From assembly GCA_018815765.1 (NCBI GenBank), contig JAHIWM010000219.1:1-61113 (forward strand): DNA of 61,113 bases. Reading direction: 5' to 3'. A program made the translations under genes and the position numbers. Position 1 is the first letter of the stretch. Every line of letters starts with the position of its first letter. Under the pieces are notes generated by a model, which did no database searches, was not told the origin of the DNA, and saw nothing but the letters and a program-made list of their open reading frames with translations. This document shows, piece by piece, positions 8,796 to 17,508 of this stretch. This stretch comes from Gammaproteobacteria bacterium. GTDB lineage: Bacteria; Pseudomonadota; Gammaproteobacteria; Enterobacterales; Alteromonadaceae.

Positions 8796-9161
8796 ATGTT
8801 AAAAAAATTAGTGGTTATGCTGGCCTTTGCTAGTACTGCAGTGGTAGCGCAGCAGGAATGTGGGTATTGGGTAACGTCTCAGGTTGAGGTTTGTGATGAG
8901 CGTACAATCATAGTACAACAGCCCGTAACTCAATGTGTTTACATCAGCCTTCCATATGAAACCAGAACTTACACTAATACGGTTGAAGGCCATATTGCAT
9001 TTGCTCAGTGTCCTAAAATGCAGGGTTATTACGTCAATGAAGCCATTCGAACTTATCGCGAGCAACGCACCACAGAACGTTATAACTGCCGTAACGAAAC
9101 TCGCTGGACCTGGATCCCAGGTGGTACGCCGGGCGGTGAATGTAATGTGCAAATCCCATAA
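8796..9161 (+). CDS. Small secreted six-cysteine protein
   Basis: The frame is open from 8718, but the ATG at 8796 has the ribosome binding site (CAGGAGAATCAGG) and opens a Sec signal peptide (MLKKLVVMLA..., cleavage after VVA about residue 18). The mature part of about 103 residues has six Cys (22, 33, 47, 72, 98, 116), enough for three disulfides, and Tyr/Thr/Arg-rich strands. I recognise no family. It is probably periplasmic or surface-exposed. There is a weak hairpin, GAGCAG/CTGCTC, just downstream at 9177-9199. Confidence 0.65.
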   Translation: MLKKLVVMLAFASTAVVAQQECGYWVTSQVEVCDERTIIVQQPVTQCVYISLPYETRTYTNTVEGHIAFAQCPKMQGYYVNEAIRTYREQRTTERYNCRNETRWTWIPGGTPGGECNVQIP

Positions 9162-9262
9162 CAGCTAAACTTTAAGGAGCAGAAAAAGTTGTACTGCTCT
9201 TGTCTTTATTTTCACTACTCAAATTCAATCTGAAATAGACTCAACATAAAAAAGCACTGAAA

Positions 9263-11206
9263 CTAGTGCACCACTTGCCCCCGGTTTTTCTGGATAAACC
9301 CGTTCACCTGATGTAACTCCAGTGGGCGTTCATACAAGTAACCTTGTAAAAAATGCACTCCGGCTTTGGTAAGTTTTTCAGCTTGTTCTGCGGTTTCCAC
9401 TCCTTCAGCGACCACCTTATAACCCATATTGGCTGAGATGCTCATCACAGCTGTCACTATAGACATGCCGTTCAGATCCAGTTTGTCGATAAAAGATTTG
9501 TCAATTTTTACAATATTCACATTTAAGTCCTGCATCACAGACAAGGATGAATAACCTGTTCCGAAGTCATCAATCGACACTTTAATACCAAGGCTTTGCA
9601 GATGTTTGATGGTGAAAAGCAAGTTTTCTTTATCGCCGGAGAACACAGATTCAGTGATTTCAATATGAAGGAAACGAGCTTCAATACCGTAGTGTCGGAT
9701 CATATCTTCAACAGTAACGGCAAAGCTCAGATCCTGAAACTGCACGACAGAGACATTGACACAAACTGAAATGGCGCCATAAAGTTCAGTTAACTTTTTG
9801 ATTTCCATGCAGGAATTATGTAACACCCAGTAGCCAATTTGCCGTATTCGTCCTGTTTGCTCTGCCAGGCATATAAATTCATCCGGCGCTATATTTTCAC
9901 CATCCAGCTGCCAGCGCAGCAAAGCCTCAAAAGCGACAACAGCCGTATCGGATGCCCGCACTATAGGATGAAACACCAGGCGGAACTCTTCATTTTCTAA
10001 AGCTGTATCCAGTCTATTGCGCAGAAAAATTTCCCTTTTCATTCTGCTGGCTAAGTGATCATCAAAGAATGACCAGCGTTGGCTGATATTGGATTTTTGG
10101 TTGTACATAGCCATATCTGCCAGCTGAATTAACTCCTGCTCGTCTTTACTGTGATCAGGGCAAAGTGCAATACCTATAGTGGCACTGATGCGGATCCTAT
10201 GGCCTCTGATATCCATAGTGCCGGAGATTTGTTCAACCAATTGCCCTGATAACCGGACTAACAGCTCGGTATTATTGCTTGGCACACAGACCAGAAATTC
10301 ATCACCACCCCAGCGACACAAGGTCATGGCCTCAGTGCAGCAGGCCTTAATTCGTTGTGCTGTCAGTATTAATACTTCATCGCCGACACTGTGTCCTATG
10401 CTGTCATTCACCCTTTTAAAGCCGTCTAAATCGACAAACAAAATAGAGAAACCTCTGTTTTGTCGAATCGAACTCTGCTTTATTTCCCGCACATGAGACA
10501 AAAAAGCCGTTCTGTTAAATAAGCGGGTTAATACATCCAGATTGGATAAATCGTAGATCTGTTTGGTTCTGGCAACCACCTGGTCTTCCATATTTTCCAG
10601 CAACAGGTTGTTTTGATGGCGCAACTCAATAGATTTAAGGGTGAAGTCAGCTGATTTGGCGGCCGAAACGATCATGACCAGTGAAAAAAACATTCCCAGT
10701 CCACCTAATAAATTCTGATAGTACTCAGGGGATAACAGCAGCAAGGTTGAAAAGGGCAGCAGTAAAATAATGGAATAGGCTATGGACGTGGTTTTGTCGC
10801 CGGACAAAATATTTACAGCGCCACCAGCCATAGCTGAAACAATAATGATACAGGTGGTTAATTCACTCAGGTCAAAGCTGGAATAAAAATACAGGCAATA
10901 GAAACACCAAAGCAAAGCAGTAGTAATAGCTCCAGCTGAAAATCTGAGTAAATCCTTCCTTTGGCCTTCTACACCCTGTCGCACTTTGCGTGCCCAGACT
11001 ATGGCATCTGCCAGTCTGAACAGCAGTAATGCATTCATCAGCAGCCACCAGTATATTTTCTCTGTGCGATTTATCTGTTGTAAAAAACCAAAAGCCAAAG
11101 TACCGGATGCGATCATCGAAATAAGCATTCCAGCATAACTGTTTGAATACAGTAAGTTTATTTTGTCGTGCTGATGCAGTTTCTGCAGTTCATCTTCATT
11201 ACCCAT
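9263..11206 (-). CDS. Membrane GGDEF-EAL protein
   Basis: A 647-residue c-di-GMP enzyme. Six or so transmembrane segments occupy residues 25-185, then a GGDEF domain with intact GGDEF at 300-304 and no RxxD inhibitory site just before it, then an EAL domain with EALLR at 427, an Asn in VNVS, EITES, the DDFGTGYSS loop, KID and AEGVET. Both halves keep their catalytic residues, so it could make and break c-di-GMP; the membrane part is presumably the sensor. It is transcribed alone, divergent from the rhodanese gene. Confidence 0.93.
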   Translation of the reverse strand: MGNEDELQKLHQHDKINLLYSNSYAGMLISMIASGTLAFGFLQQINRTEKIYWWLLMNALLLFRLADAIVWARKVRQGVEGQRKDLLRFSAGAITTALLWCFYCLYFYSSFDLSELTTCIIIVSAMAGGAVNILSGDKTTSIAYSIILLLPFSTLLLLSPEYYQNLLGGLGMFFSLVMIVSAAKSADFTLKSIELRHQNNLLLENMEDQVVARTKQIYDLSNLDVLTRLFNRTAFLSHVREIKQSSIRQNRGFSILFVDLDGFKRVNDSIGHSVGDEVLILTAQRIKACCTEAMTLCRWGGDEFLVCVPSNNTELLVRLSGQLVEQISGTMDIRGHRIRISATIGIALCPDHSKDEQELIQLADMAMYNQKSNISQRWSFFDDHLASRMKREIFLRNRLDTALENEEFRLVFHPIVRASDTAVVAFEALLRWQLDGENIAPDEFICLAEQTGRIRQIGYWVLHNSCMEIKKLTELYGAISVCVNVSVVQFQDLSFAVTVEDMIRHYGIEARFLHIEITESVFSGDKENLLFTIKHLQSLGIKVSIDDFGTGYSSLSVMQDLNVNIVKIDKSFIDKLDLNGMSIVTAVMSISANMGYKVVAEGVETAEQAEKLTKAGVHFLQGYLYERPLELHQVNGFIQKNRGQVVH

Positions 11207-11555
11207 AAAGCATCCTATTTTCTTTATAGGGTGATTGAATATCCGTTATCCGGCAGGCGGATGACGGGTGATTCAGACACTTCTCAATTCAACATACTAC
11301 TCAGGAAGCTTTATGCAGTATGGCAGCAATTATTCAAGTCAACTGAGCAAAAGTTATAAGTTTTATTAGCGGAATTTTTTATGGAAAAAAATACAAAATA
11401 GTTTGTGGTAATCATTTAAAACAAAGGGCTGCAGTTGCGTTGTGACGCTGACTCAAGCGTCCGAAAGAAGGGCTAAACTGAAATCTGTCTACTTGTTCCA
11501 TCTAAGTTCTTTTCCGGTATATAGTAAAACCAACTCACTCAACAGGACTGCAATA
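11207..11555. other. Intergenic region without a recognisable gene
   Basis: The 349-bp gap separates the divergent GGDEF-EAL and rhodanese genes. It is AT-rich around 11350-11425 and should contain both promoters. Short frames here lack ribosome binding sites. I see no clear hairpin, repeat or operator. Confidence 0.5.
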
Positions 11556-11951
11556 ATGAAAACAGGACTAGTGCTGGCCGCCGAAGCCAAAGCTAAAATT
11601 CAGGAACTGACAGTGCAGCAGCTGGCTGCTTTATTACAAACCAGTCAGGCTCGTATTATTGATGTGCGTGAACCTGCGGAGTTTGCCACTGGCCATATTC
11701 CGACTGCCGTGAATATGCCGCGTGGTGTGCTGGAAATGCAGTTGCCGCAGCATCCTGCTGTTGCAGAGCATAGTGATGCGGTGCAGGCTTTAACAGAACT
11801 GGCCACTCAACCTTTGTATTTAATTTGCCGCTCTGGTGCCCGTTCTGCTTTGGCTGTGGAGTCGCTGCAACGTATGGGATTTCGTGATTTATACTCCATA
11901 GCAGGTGGTATGCAGGCCTGGACGGACAGCGGATTTCCAGTCCGGCAATAA
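11556..11951 (+). CDS. Single-domain rhodanese
   Basis: The ATG at 11556 follows AACAGGACT and gives 131 residues; the upstream 38 codons of open frame look non-coding. The rhodanese domain spans about residues 18-130, with the substrate Asp-Val-Arg-Glu-Pro-x-E-F segment (DVREPAEF) and active-site loop CRSGARS. Single-domain rhodaneses move sulfane sulfur from thiosulfate or persulfides to acceptors. There is no signal peptide, so it is cytoplasmic, although the N-terminal 20 residues are Ala-rich. It stands alone between a c-di-GMP gene and an MCP. Confidence 0.88.
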   Translation: MKTGLVLAAEAKAKIQELTVQQLAALLQTSQARIIDVREPAEFATGHIPTAVNMPRGVLEMQLPQHPAVAEHSDAVQALTELATQPLYLICRSGARSALAVESLQRMGFRDLYSIAGGMQAWTDSGFPVRQ

Positions 11952-12121
11952 GGCTGCTTTTAATTAAAGGCCATAGACTTTAGTCGCATTCCCCTGTGGA
12001 TGGTTTGACAGTTGCTTGCATAACAGAAACACTGCCAGAACCGAAATGCCGCAGAGTCTTCAGCTCTGTCATGTTTTCTTCTGCCATCTTGTCTCTGGCC
12101 TTTGTCGAATGGGAAGTCGTT

Positions 12122-13666
12122 ATGGAAAATGTACGTGCTGCAGTGATTTTTGTTGTGCTCTGGCTATCGGCTCAGGTGCTGTACTTGTGGCTGGATTTCA
12201 ATAGCTGGCTGCTGGTGCTGTTGAATCTGTTTGCTGTTGGTGGTTTTCTGCTATGGACAGGCCGTCAACAACCAGAGGGTCAGCTTAAAGACGAATCCAA
12301 TGCGCTGGCCGACAGTGCTCATCACATCACCGAAGCCACATCAAAAATGGCGATAGGTGCGGCGGAAGTTTCCTTTTATATCGACGGTTTAATTAAAGAC
12401 ATCAAACACAGCGGCGACGACTGCGGCCAGATTGGCAGCGCTGCGACAGGTTTAGCCGATACCAGCGGCCAACTGACAGATAATCTGCAACAAATCAGCC
12501 ACAGCATTACCCACACAGCCAATGCCTGCAGTGCAGCCGACCAGCGCCTGCAAAAAAGTGTGGGTAACATCAACCAGTTAGCCAATGCAGTCAGCGATGC
12601 TGCAGCCCGGTTGGAGCAACTCAAGGGCAGTGCCGATGACATTCAGCGTATTACTGAAGTGATCACAGGCGTGGCCAATCAAACCAACTTATTGGCGCTT
12701 AACGCCGCTATTGAAGCGGCACGGGCAGGTGAACAAGGCCGTGGTTTTGCGGTAGTGGCTGATGAAGTGCGGGCTCTGGCAGGTAAAACCTCAGAAGCGA
12801 CCAAAGACATAGCGAAAATGCTGGCTGATATTCGTAGCCAAAGTGAGCAAACTGCTGGTGTAATGGCGCAGTTGGTGCTGTTAAGTGGTGATGTGCAGCA
12901 GGAATTACAAAGTGTGGCCGCAGGTTTTAACGGCATCAATACCGAAGTAGGGCAGGTGTCCGCTGCGCTGGAGCAAATAGAGCAGGTTAGTACTGGGTTG
13001 GAAAATACCAGCCAGCAATTGGGCCAGTCTATTCAGAGTATTAATAAAGCCTTATCAGCGATAGAACATAAAGGCAGCACAGTGGCCGATCAGGCCATTG
13101 AATTATCAGTAGAAACTGAAAGTATTTATCGTGAGCTCAGCACTGTTACTGAGCAAAGTTTCTTTAACCCTGTACTCAAAGAAGCGCAACAAGCGGCGGC
13201 TGCTATAGCTGCTTTATTTGAGAAAGCCCTGAGCGAGGGCAAGCTGACGGAACAACAGTTATTTGCTGAGCAGTACCAGGCCATTGCCAATACTAATCCA
13301 CAAAAATTCCATACCGCTTACGATAGCTTTACCGACCAGTTTTTCCCTTTGATCCAGGAACCTATTTTAGAGCGCCATAGCAATGTGTTGTATGCAGGCG
13401 GGGTGGATCGTAAAGGTTATTTCCCGACTCATAATAAAAAATACAGTCAGGCCTTAACGGGGAATTACGAGAAAGATTTACTGCAAAATCGCACCAAAAG
13501 AGTGTTTGGCGACCGCACCGGTAGCCGCTGTGGCAGCAATACCCAGCCTATGCTGCTGCAAACCTATAAACGTGACACAGGCGAAATTTTGCATGATTTG
13601 TCGGTGCCTATTATGGTCAAAGGTCGGCATTGGGGTGGGTTTAGGATTGGCTTTAAGCGCGTTTGA
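12122..13666 (+). CDS. Methyl-accepting chemotaxis protein with C-terminal sensor region
   Basis: I use the ATG at 12122 (GGGAAG upstream), giving 514 residues; the frame is open from 11996. Two short hydrophobic segments near residues 5-45 anchor it, then comes the methyl-accepting signalling domain with the conserved hairpin tip ([20 protein letters not shown], about 185-204). Unusually, a globular domain follows the signalling domain (about 350-514), ending in the [17 protein letters not shown] pattern seen in a class of vibrio and alteromonad MCPs with a C-terminal sensory unit. It therefore probably senses a cytoplasmic or membrane-proximal signal. The SDR gene starts 8 bp downstream. 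Confidence 0.88.
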   Translation: MENVRAAVIFVVLWLSAQVLYLWLDFNSWLLVLLNLFAVGGFLLWTGRQQPEGQLKDESNALADSAHHITEATSKMAIGAAEVSFYIDGLIKDIKHSGDDCGQIGSAATGLADTSGQLTDNLQQISHSITHTANACSAADQRLQKSVGNINQLANAVSDAAARLEQLKGSADDIQRITEVITGVANQTNLLALNAAIEAARAGEQGRGFAVVADEVRALAGKTSEATKDIAKMLADIRSQSEQTAGVMAQLVLLSGDVQQELQSVAAGFNGINTEVGQVSAALEQIEQVSTGLENTSQQLGQSIQSINKALSAIEHKGSTVADQAIELSVETESIYRELSTVTEQSFFNPVLKEAQQAAAAIAALFEKALSEGKLTEQQLFAEQYQAIANTNPQKFHTAYDSFTDQFFPLIQEPILERHSNVLYAGGVDRKGYFPTHNKKYSQALTGNYEKDLLQNRTKRVFGDRTGSRCGSNTQPMLLQTYKRDTGEILHDLSVPIMVKGRHWGGFRIGFKRV

Positions 13667-13674
13667 TCTTAGAT

Positions 13675-14421
13675 ATGAATAAGGTTCTTATCGTTACAGG
13701 AGGCAGCCGCGGTATTGGTGCTGCTACTGCAAAACTTGCTGCAACTCAGGGTTACGCGGTTTGTGTAAATTATCTTCATAATCAACAGGCTGCTGATGCT
13801 GTGGTTGCCGAAATCCAGGCTTTGGGCGGTACTGCCATAGCGATGCAGGCGGATCTTTCTGTTGAAGCAGAAATAGTGGCTTTATTTGAACGTGTTGATC
13901 AAGAGCTGGGGCCTGTGAATGCACTGGTGAATAATGCTGGTATTCTGGAACAGCAAAGCAGCCTGCTGGACATGGATCAAGGCCGTTTGCAGCGGGTATT
14001 TGCTGCCAATGTGATTGGTCCTATGTTATGTGCCCGCGAAGCTGTGAAGCGTATGTCGGTCAAGCTGGGTGGCAAAGGCGGCGCTATTGTCAATGTATCT
14101 TCAGTCGCTTCCCGTACAGGTTCGCCCGGAGAATACATAGATTACGCCGCCTCCAAAGGTGCACTGGATACATTCACTATTGGTTTATCCAAAGAAGTGG
14201 CTGATCAGGGCATTCGTGTGAATTCTGTCCGGCCGGGTTTTATCTACACAGATATTCACGCCAGCGGCGGCGAGCCAGGTCGTGTCGATCGCATCAAAGA
14301 CGCCATTCCAATGAAACGAGGGGGTCAGCCGGAAGAGGTTGCGCAGGCGATTTTATGGCTGTTATCTGAGCAGGCATCTTATGCGACCGGCACTTTTATT
14401 GATTTGGCGGGAGGAAGGTAA
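13675..14421 (+). CDS. SDR-family oxidoreductase
   Basis: The 248-residue product is a classical short-chain dehydrogenase/reductase: cofactor motif TGGSRGIG (about residues 8-15), NNAG, catalytic Ser (NVSSVAS) with Tyr-x-x-x-Lys (YAASK), and a C-terminal segment like glucose dehydrogenase and FabG-type enzymes (TGTFIDLAGGR). The substrate cannot be told from the sequence. I take the ATG 8 bp after the MCP stop rather than the overlapping TTG at 13663. The spacing suggests cotranscription with the MCP gene, which may be coincidental. Confidence 0.88.
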   Translation: MNKVLIVTGGSRGIGAATAKLAATQGYAVCVNYLHNQQAADAVVAEIQALGGTAIAMQADLSVEAEIVALFERVDQELGPVNALVNNAGILEQQSSLLDMDQGRLQRVFAANVIGPMLCAREAVKRMSVKLGGKGGAIVNVSSVASRTGSPGEYIDYAASKGALDTFTIGLSKEVADQGIRVNSVRPGFIYTDIHASGGEPGRVDRIKDAIPMKRGGQPEEVAQAILWLLSEQASYATGTFIDLAGGR

Positions 14422-14446
14422 AGTTCATATAGACTGAACTTTACCT
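14416..14446 (+). terminator. Hairpin at the 3' end of the SDR gene
   Basis: AGGTAAAGTTCA and TGAACTTTACCT form a perfect 12-bp stem with a 7-nt loop. The stem includes the SDR stop codon. No T-run follows, so it is either a weak terminator or an RNA-stabilising 3' hairpin. Confidence 0.6.
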
Positions 14447-14457
14447 CTTGAATTCAT

Positions 14458-14711
14458 TTAACCAGCAAACCCAAGTCGCCTTAATGTCACCTGCTGCAAC
14501 GCATCCTGTTGTTTGCAATACTCGCCAAAATTGCGCAGATGAGCAGTATTGTTATGCCCTGCCAAGGCTTGCTCTATTAGCGCTGAAGGTTACACTCGCC
14601 GCGAAGTGGCAGAGCGACAGCCACACTATTTTCTGAGCAAAAAAACTCTTGAAGTTGGGCTAACTCGAGGTTAGTTTGACATGGCTGAAAATGAGTAACA
14701 GGTATAAACAT
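14458..14711 (-). pseudogene. Small gene broken by a single-base frameshift
   Basis: On the minus strand an ATG at 14711, preceded by AAGGAAG, opens a 44-residue frame beginning MFIPVTHFQP and ending ECNLQR at a TAA (14577) followed at once by TAG. The next frame continues IEQALAGHNNTAHLRNFG... to a TAA at 14458. Restoring one base near 14578 (CGCTAATAG to CGCTTAATAG) gives one continuous protein of about 84 residues. I do not recognise the family. The good start, the open downstream frame and the single repair point favour a real gene recently inactivated, or a sequencing error. The plus-strand frame at 14448-14636 is its shadow. Confidence 0.5.
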
Positions 14712-14769
14712 GCCTACTTCCTTGGTACAGATTTGTTTAATTTAATGATTTTTCTAATAGGGAGTATCA

Positions 14770-15063
14770 ATGCAAAATGATCAAGTTCTGGTTGGTATTG
14801 CATGGTATCAGCGCGATCAGTGGGAACGGTTAAAGCAAATAGCTGATGACAGTGCCAATATGGATGACAGTTATGATGAATGGAAAAAGAATGCGAATGC
14901 TGGCATACAACAAATTCGCTTAACTGACAAAACAGCATTGAGAGTGAATGTAGATATCGATGAACTGCTTAAATGGTGTGCAGAGCATCATAAACCTATG
15001 AATTCAGCCGCAAGGGCGGAGTTTGTGTCTGAAAAACTACGTGCCAGATTCGACAAAGCATAA
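14770..15063 (+). CDS. Orphan hypothetical protein, 97 residues
   Basis: A soluble, acidic 97-residue protein beginning MQNDQVLVGIAWYQRDQWER with a good ribosome binding site (AGGGAG). It has helical segments with WERLKQIADDS and DELLKWCAEHHKP. Short proteins of this look are frequent in accessory islands and gene cassettes, but I recognise no domain, and I found no attC site beside it. It lies between a frameshifted gene and a toxin-antitoxin pair, so it probably belongs to the same variable patch. Confidence 0.6.
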   Translation: MQNDQVLVGIAWYQRDQWERLKQIADDSANMDDSYDEWKKNANAGIQQIRLTDKTALRVNVDIDELLKWCAEHHKPMNSAARAEFVSEKLRARFDKA

Positions 15064-15160
15064 CAGTTTTATGCTGGGTACAGTGATCATATACTAACAG
15101 GGGAAGTCAGTTGAGCCTTGACAGTGAGCAGCTGTATTTTTGAAGTTCTAAGTGAAAAAC

Positions 15161-15436
15161 TCAGATCTTATGCGACTTAATCGAAAGCTCAAAACCACAG
15201 GCGTGGGCATACTTCACCAGCGTAGACCAGCTGGGGTTGGAGTTACCTTTTTCTAAGCGGCTGATATTGCTCTTTTGTGTCTGCATCCTTTGTGCAACCT
15301 GTTCTTGCGTGAGCCCGGCTTTAGTGCGCATGGAGAGGAGTTGATCGATAAAGTTAAATTCAGCCTCCAACTGCTCGTATTCAGCTTTCACTTCAGGATT
15401 ATCTAAAGCACGTTGTTTTAGTTTTTGCAGACTCAT
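15161..15436 (-). CDS. higA: HTH antitoxin (HigA-type)
   Basis: A 91-residue protein with an N-terminal helical arm (1-35) and a C-terminal XRE/Cro helix-turn-helix (about 38-88; LTQEQVAQRMQTQKSNISRLE), the architecture of HigA-type antitoxins paired with Gp49-like toxins. The ATG at 15436 shares one base with the toxin stop (TGATG), so translation is coupled. The alternative TTG one codon upstream is less likely. It should neutralise the upstream toxin and repress their joint promoter. Confidence 0.85.
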   Translation of the reverse strand: MSLQKLKQRALDNPEVKAEYEQLEAEFNFIDQLLSMRTKAGLTQEQVAQRMQTQKSNISRLEKGNSNPSWSTLVKYAHACGFELSIKSHKI

Positions 15437-15756
15437 CAATGTTGAACCTCTTTTTGTCGTTCGCGAGCAAGTTCCAGCTCATTTTTTGGCGTTTTTTGAG
15501 ACTTTTTTACAAAGGCATGCAACACATAGATATGCTTACCTTTTAAGTAACAAAATAACCCGCACCCAATCCCTTCCTGAGCTTTAGCTCGTATTTCAAA
15601 TAAGCCATTACCCATAGACTCGGTATGCGGGGGGCCTAGATTTGCTCCATGTTTTTCCATTAATTCTAATAGCTTAATCATCCTTGCCTGAATTTTGGCC
15701 GGCATGTCGAGGATCTGTTCTTCGACCCCAGCATAAAAATCAATTCTCCAACTCAT
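15437..15756 (-). CDS. higB: HigB/RelE-type toxin (Gp49-like)
   Basis: The 106-residue product starts MSWRIDFYAGVEEQILDMPA and carries the Gp49-like/RelE-fold pattern: L..G..L..P....M..GL.EIR, then a strand core (GIGCGLFCYLKGKHIYVLHAFVKK) and KTP...E...A..R. Such toxins are ribosome-dependent mRNA interferases. The toxin gene precedes the antitoxin gene, the reversed order typical of higBA. The stop codon (15436-15438) overlaps the antitoxin start. There is no recombinase nearby, so it is a lone chromosomal module. Confidence 0.88.
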
Positions 15757-15772
15757 AGGTAATCCCTACCTT

Positions 15773-15790
15773 GTTATCTTTTATGATAAC
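15773..15790. promoter_or_regulatory. Palindromic operator candidate for higBA
   Basis: GTTATCTTTTATGATAAC has perfect 6-bp arms around a 6-bp centre and lies 17 bp upstream of the toxin start. An autoregulatory operator for the antitoxin is expected here; that it is this palindrome is inference. Confidence 0.55.
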
Positions 15791-15971
15791 TTCGGTTGTC
15801 GTTATTGTCCACAATTTGTACGTCAAGTGTCCATGTACTGAGTTTAGCTGCAATACGAAAACATAGAGTCGATTCACTACTGGTAGTGATGAGAGGTCTT
15901 ATTTCTGTATTGCCACAAGAAGATCCGGCCAATTTATGCTAATTTGCCTGCGGTTCTCATTTTGAAAAGAC

Positions 15972-17489
15972 TTGCCTTTGGACAGACGTCATTTTTTAAC
16001 TTTAAGCAGTGCAGCTGCTTTAGCCACTGTATCCGGCTGCCAGTTCAGCCCGGCTAACTCTTTGCCTGAAAGCACCGACTGGCAGCAGTTAAACGCGAAC
16101 TTTTCCGGCCAGTTATTATTTCCTTCGGATGCCGGTTTTAGTCGTTTTTATAAAGCGGCCAACTCCCGTTACGACGCCATTATTCCAGCTGTGATAGCCC
16201 GTTGTGCTAACACTTCCGATGTGCAGCAGATTTTAGCTTTTGCCCGCTGGTTTCAATTGCCAATCACAGGCCGCAGCGGTGGTCATAACTATGCCGGTTA
16301 TTCGAGCACCAAAGGAATTTTGCTGGATTTAGCTTTAATGGCTGATATTCAGCATGAAGCTGAAGACGACACGGCCTGGATAGGGGCTGGGGCTAAGCTG
16401 GGTGATATCTATGATCAGCTGAGTAAAAAAGGCCGCTCAATACCGGGTGGTAGCTGCGTTGGAGTAGGTATTGCCGGTTTAACTCAGGGCGGAGGTTTTG
16501 GTATTGCTGACCGTTTGTATGGCTTAACCTGTGATGCCTTGCTGGAAGCCGAAGTTGTCACTGTAGATGGTGAAGTACTGCGTTGTAACGAGCGGCAAAA
16601 CGCCGATTTGTTCTGGGCCATAAGAGGGGGAGGTGGTGGTCAGTTTGGTATAGTGGCCCGCTTTAAGTTTCAAACTTTTGCCACCAGCGATATCTTAAGT
16701 TGCCATGCTTATTTTGCATTAAAAGACGCTCTTCCCGTACTGAATTTGTGGCAACACTGGAGCCGTCAATTACCAGAAGCTTTATGGTCTCAGGCTGCGT
16801 TATGGTGGCGTGCTATGCCAGGTCATGAACCACAACTGCAAATACGGGTCACCAGTTTAGGTCAGATTAAACTGTTGCAGCAGCAATGGGTGAACTGGTT
16901 AAGACGCCTGCCAGCGCAACCATTGGAGCAGGATGTGGTGTTGCATAATTACCGTGAATATATGCTGACGGATTGTGCTGGTTTGGAGATGCCAGAATGC
17001 AAATTATCGCATCAATCAGAGCAAGCCAAACTAAAACGTGTAGCTATGGCAGGCAGCTCTGATTTTTTTAACCAGGCCATCAGCAGAGCCGGATTAGAAG
17101 CTTTGTTAAAGCAAGTACAACAGCGTCAGCAGTTAGGTTTGTCTGGTGGTATTTTATTGACTCTGATGGGCGGTGCTATCAGCTCTGTGCCTGCCGATCA
17201 CACAGCTTTTGCTCACAGAGATGCGCTCTTTAGCGCTCAGTATCTGGTTAGCCGCCCCGTCGGCGCTGATGAGAAGTTAATGCGGGGCGCTGCGCTTTGG
17301 GTCAATCATATGCGTACCGTGATGCAACCTTATAGTACAGGGGGAGCCTATTTAAATTACACCGATGCTTTGATTAAAAACTGGTCTGAAGCTTATTATG
17401 GTAACCATTACGAAAAGCTGCAGCAGCTTAAAAGCCGTTATGATCCGGATCAGCTATTGCGTTTTACCCAAGGTATAAAACCAGCTTAA
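15972..17489 (+). CDS. Exported FAD-linked oxidase (berberine-bridge/BBE family)
   Basis: The 505-residue protein starts at TTG with a twin-arginine motif (DRRHFLTL, residues 4-11) and a lipobox-like LATVSGC (Cys23), so it is probably a Tat-exported lipoprotein. The FAD_binding_4 domain shows GRSGGHNYAGY, where His105 is the usual 8-alpha covalent FAD ligand, and SCVGVGIAGLTQGGGFG, where Cys162 fits the 6-S-cysteinyl position, so bicovalent FAD is plausible. The C-terminal BBE element (NYTDALIKNW...YYGNHYEKL...YDP) is present. Family members oxidise sugars, oligosaccharides, alcohols or alkaloids with oxygen. The lactonase gene starts 19 bp downstream and suggests a carbohydrate substrate. 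Confidence 0.88.
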   Translation: MPLDRRHFLTLSSAAALATVSGCQFSPANSLPESTDWQQLNANFSGQLLFPSDAGFSRFYKAANSRYDAIIPAVIARCANTSDVQQILAFARWFQLPITGRSGGHNYAGYSSTKGILLDLALMADIQHEAEDDTAWIGAGAKLGDIYDQLSKKGRSIPGGSCVGVGIAGLTQGGGFGIADRLYGLTCDALLEAEVVTVDGEVLRCNERQNADLFWAIRGGGGGQFGIVARFKFQTFATSDILSCHAYFALKDALPVLNLWQHWSRQLPEALWSQAALWWRAMPGHEPQLQIRVTSLGQIKLLQQQWVNWLRRLPAQPLEQDVVLHNYREYMLTDCAGLEMPECKLSHQSEQAKLKRVAMAGSSDFFNQAISRAGLEALLKQVQQRQQLGLSGGILLTLMGGAISSVPADHTAFAHRDALFSAQYLVSRPVGADEKLMRGAALWVNHMRTVMQPYSTGGAYLNYTDALIKNWSEAYYGNHYEKLQQLKSRYDPDQLLRFTQGIKPA

Positions 17490-17508
17490 ACAGCAAAGGA
17501 TAAAGCTA

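Noticed and set aside
11996-12121. N-terminal extension of the MCP
   Set aside because: No ribosome binding site, and the internal ATG at 12122 is followed directly by the membrane segment and preceded by GGGAAG.
14448-14636. 62-codon plus-strand frame
   Set aside because: Antisense shadow of the frameshifted minus-strand gene, without start signal.
14655-14690. Possible attC site upstream of the orphan 97-residue gene (GGCTAACTCGAGGTTAG)
   Set aside because: The core sites do not match RYYYAAC/GTTRRRY and no integrase or cassette array is near.
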